Shown here piece after piece: positions 31,212 through 32,458 of a stretch of DNA of 32,458 nucleotides. The notes under the pieces were generated by a model. The model ran no database searches. It saw only the letters and a program-made list of their open reading frames with translations, and was not told the origin of the DNA. The stretch lies in the IMG/VR virus record IMGVR_UViG_3300020370_000020, positions 1-32,458 of that record, one strand, 5' to 3'. The first letter of the stretch is position 1; every line of letters begins with the position of its first letter. The translations under genes were made by a program, and so were the position numbers. The stretch is from a virus.

Positions 31212-32458
31212 ATGGCTGACAAAAGAATCTCAGGTTTACCTGGTGCCGAAAGTGTTACGAAAGATGATTTATTATTAATTGTCGATGACCCTTTAGGTAC
31301 TCCTACAAACAAAAGAATCACAGTAGATGGATTCTTTTCGAATGTTAATCCCAAAGTAGTTTTTTCTAATACCGTATCAGCATTTCAGGCAGATAATGCA
31401 TCTGTCAGTTTTGCTGGTGGGGTCGGTATACAAAAAAATCTAATTGTTTTAGGTGACCTAGAAATTAAAGGTAATGTAAAACAGACACAAGCGGTCACGA
31501 TTGAAGCATTTAATTCAAATCTTGTGCCATTTTCGCACATGACATTTGATATTGGTAATAATACCACTTCATGGAAAAATTTACATGTTAAATTTATAGA
31601 AGGTGATACTTCTGGAGATTTAACAATTACGGCAAATACAATTTTGTCAGCCGATGATTTTACAATTTATAGTGATACTATAACATTTAATGATACTGGT
31701 TCAAGTCATATAAATGTTAATCCTTCAATCCGTTTTCGCAATAATGTTGAGTTTGATTCAACAATTGAACGACTACAGATTCAAGCCGATAATTTAGATA
31801 TACAAAGTAAAACTGATTTTATTGGTGCAAATGTTACTTTTGATGCAGATGTTTATTTACAGGATAATGTATTTCATACTGGAACATTACATCTCGTAAA
31901 TTCTAAAGATTTGACGGTAAATGCAAATGCCGTTTTCTATGGAAATACGACAATAGGCGTTAAGTCTACAGAAGGAAATCCAAAAGGAACTACATCTTCA
32001 AACGTAAATATCGGGGCGGCAAATGCTTATATAGACGCCAATCTTACTCATTTCGGCACTACCGCACACTTCAAATCAAACGTTGAAGCAAATTCTATAT
32101 TAGTAAGAATTAATTCTTCAAACACGTATCTTGAATCAAATACAAATATTGTACATAGGCCTGAAAGTGCAATTAGTCAATTTAAAGTAAATTCAAATAT
32201 AACTCTTATTGAAAGTGCTAATCTTCACGTTGTTGGCACAAATAATTACATAACTTCAAATGTTACTATAGATTCATTAGTACATAGTATTAATTTAACC
32301 GATTCCACAACTAATTCGACAGGTTCAGTAGTATTAGATGGAGGTATGGGTATTAATAAGCAACTAACAGTTGGTGATAGAATATTATTGCATGGCGATT
32401 TACATGTCAATAATAACATAACTGCTAACGGTACTATGATGGTTGACGGCAATGTGAC
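31212..32458 (+). CDS. Virion structural protein with beta-repeat body, 3' end outside the window
   Basis: The frame opens at ATG 31212 and continues without a stop to the window edge (415 codons). MADKRISGLPGAESVTKDDL and LLIVDDPLGTPTNKRITVDGF align with the start of the preceding protein, indicating paralogous N-termini. The body is Asn/Thr/Ser-rich with repeating short strands, and the STGSVVLDGGMGINKQLTVG block (near codon 370) is a very common repeat in tail-fibre and neck proteins of T4-like cyanophages. There is no obvious ribosome binding site 5-10 nt upstream, so it may depend on coupling from the upstream gene. Confidence 0.75.
   Translation, partial: MADKRISGLPGAESVTKDDLLLIVDDPLGTPTNKRITVDGFFSNVNPKVVFSNTVSAFQADNASVSFAGGVGIQKNLIVLGDLEIKGNVKQTQAVTIEAFNSNLVPFSHMTFDIGNNTTSWKNLHVKFIEGDTSGDLTITANTILSADDFTIYSDTITFNDTGSSHINVNPSIRFRNNVEFDSTIERLQIQADNLDIQSKTDFIGANVTFDADVYLQDNVFHTGTLHLVNSKDLTVNANAVFYGNTTIGVKSTEGNPKGTTSSNVNIGAANAYIDANLTHFGTTAHFKSNVEANSILVRINSSNTYLESNTNIVHRPESAISQFKVNSNITLIESANLHVVGTNNYITSNVTIDSLVHSINLTDSTTNSTGSVVLDGGMGINKQLTVGDRILLHGDLHVNNNITANGTMMVDGNV

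Noticed and set aside
1-32458. CRISPR array, IS element, integrase or attachment site
   Set aside because: I saw no regularly spaced repeats, transposase motifs or site-specific recombinase. The tRNA is complete and not flanked by an integrase.

Overview
This window is a compact, AT-rich stretch of a T4-like (Straboviridae/Kyanoviridae-type) myovirus genome. Every recognisable gene lies on the + strand, many joined by ATGA or TAATG overlaps. The T4 core replication genes are here: sliding clamp gp45, clamp loader gp44 and gp62, translational repressor RegA, DNA polymerase gp43, recombinase UvsX and helicase gp41. The accessory genes (Hsp20, a CobS/CobT-like pair, an M15 peptidase, KWDG and NMNAT-like nucleotidyltransferases, modular lysine-rich proteins) resemble those of marine cyanophages and pelagiphages. 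The host cannot be named. No integrase, IS element or CRISPR array is visible, and no gene-free stretch exceeds 300 bases.

Layout. 1-3633: a partial unknown gene, a fold-type II PLP enzyme, two methyltransferases and a small ORF. 3643-3718: tRNA-Gly(GCC). 3728-7537: a zincin/VWA protein and a MoxR/CobS-like AAA+ ATPase, each behind a near-identical promoter and leader, closed by a terminator. 7557-8367: glutaredoxin and a peroxiredoxin with an in-frame UGA. 8375-9018: four tiny proteins, three of them membrane proteins. 9027-10019: a glycosyltransferase-like protein. 10020-13495: promoter, then gp45, gp44, a putative lipoprotein, gp62, RegA and dUTPase. 13499-14145: Hsp20 with its own promoters, structured leader and terminator. 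14159-15014: small ORFs around an M15 peptidase. 15011-22422: gp43, a second methyltransferase pair, UvsX, gp41 and small proteins. 22493-30318: a ligase-like protein, tandem paralogues, an NMNAT-like fusion and a 1342-residue modular protein. 30425-end: two virion structural proteins, the last running off the window.

The standout is the peroxiredoxin at 7810-8367. Its frame is interrupted by a single TGA exactly where the PGAFTPT-C active site needs the peroxidatic cysteine. Immediately downstream is a 5-bp hairpin with apical loop AGGTCT, 17 nt after the TGA. That is the loop and spacing of the E. coli fdhF selenocysteine insertion element as I recall it. I read the gene as a phage-encoded selenoprotein, translationally coupled to a glutaredoxin that is its likely reductant. 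This predicts a selenocysteine-decoding host, or phage-borne decoding genes outside the window.

Other signals worth attention are a candidate RNA thermometer in the hsp20 leader, the twin promoter modules of the CobS/CobT-like pair, two paralogous methyltransferase cassettes (one next to a PLP enzyme), a lipoprotein gene between the two clamp-loader genes, and a cluster of very small membrane proteins.
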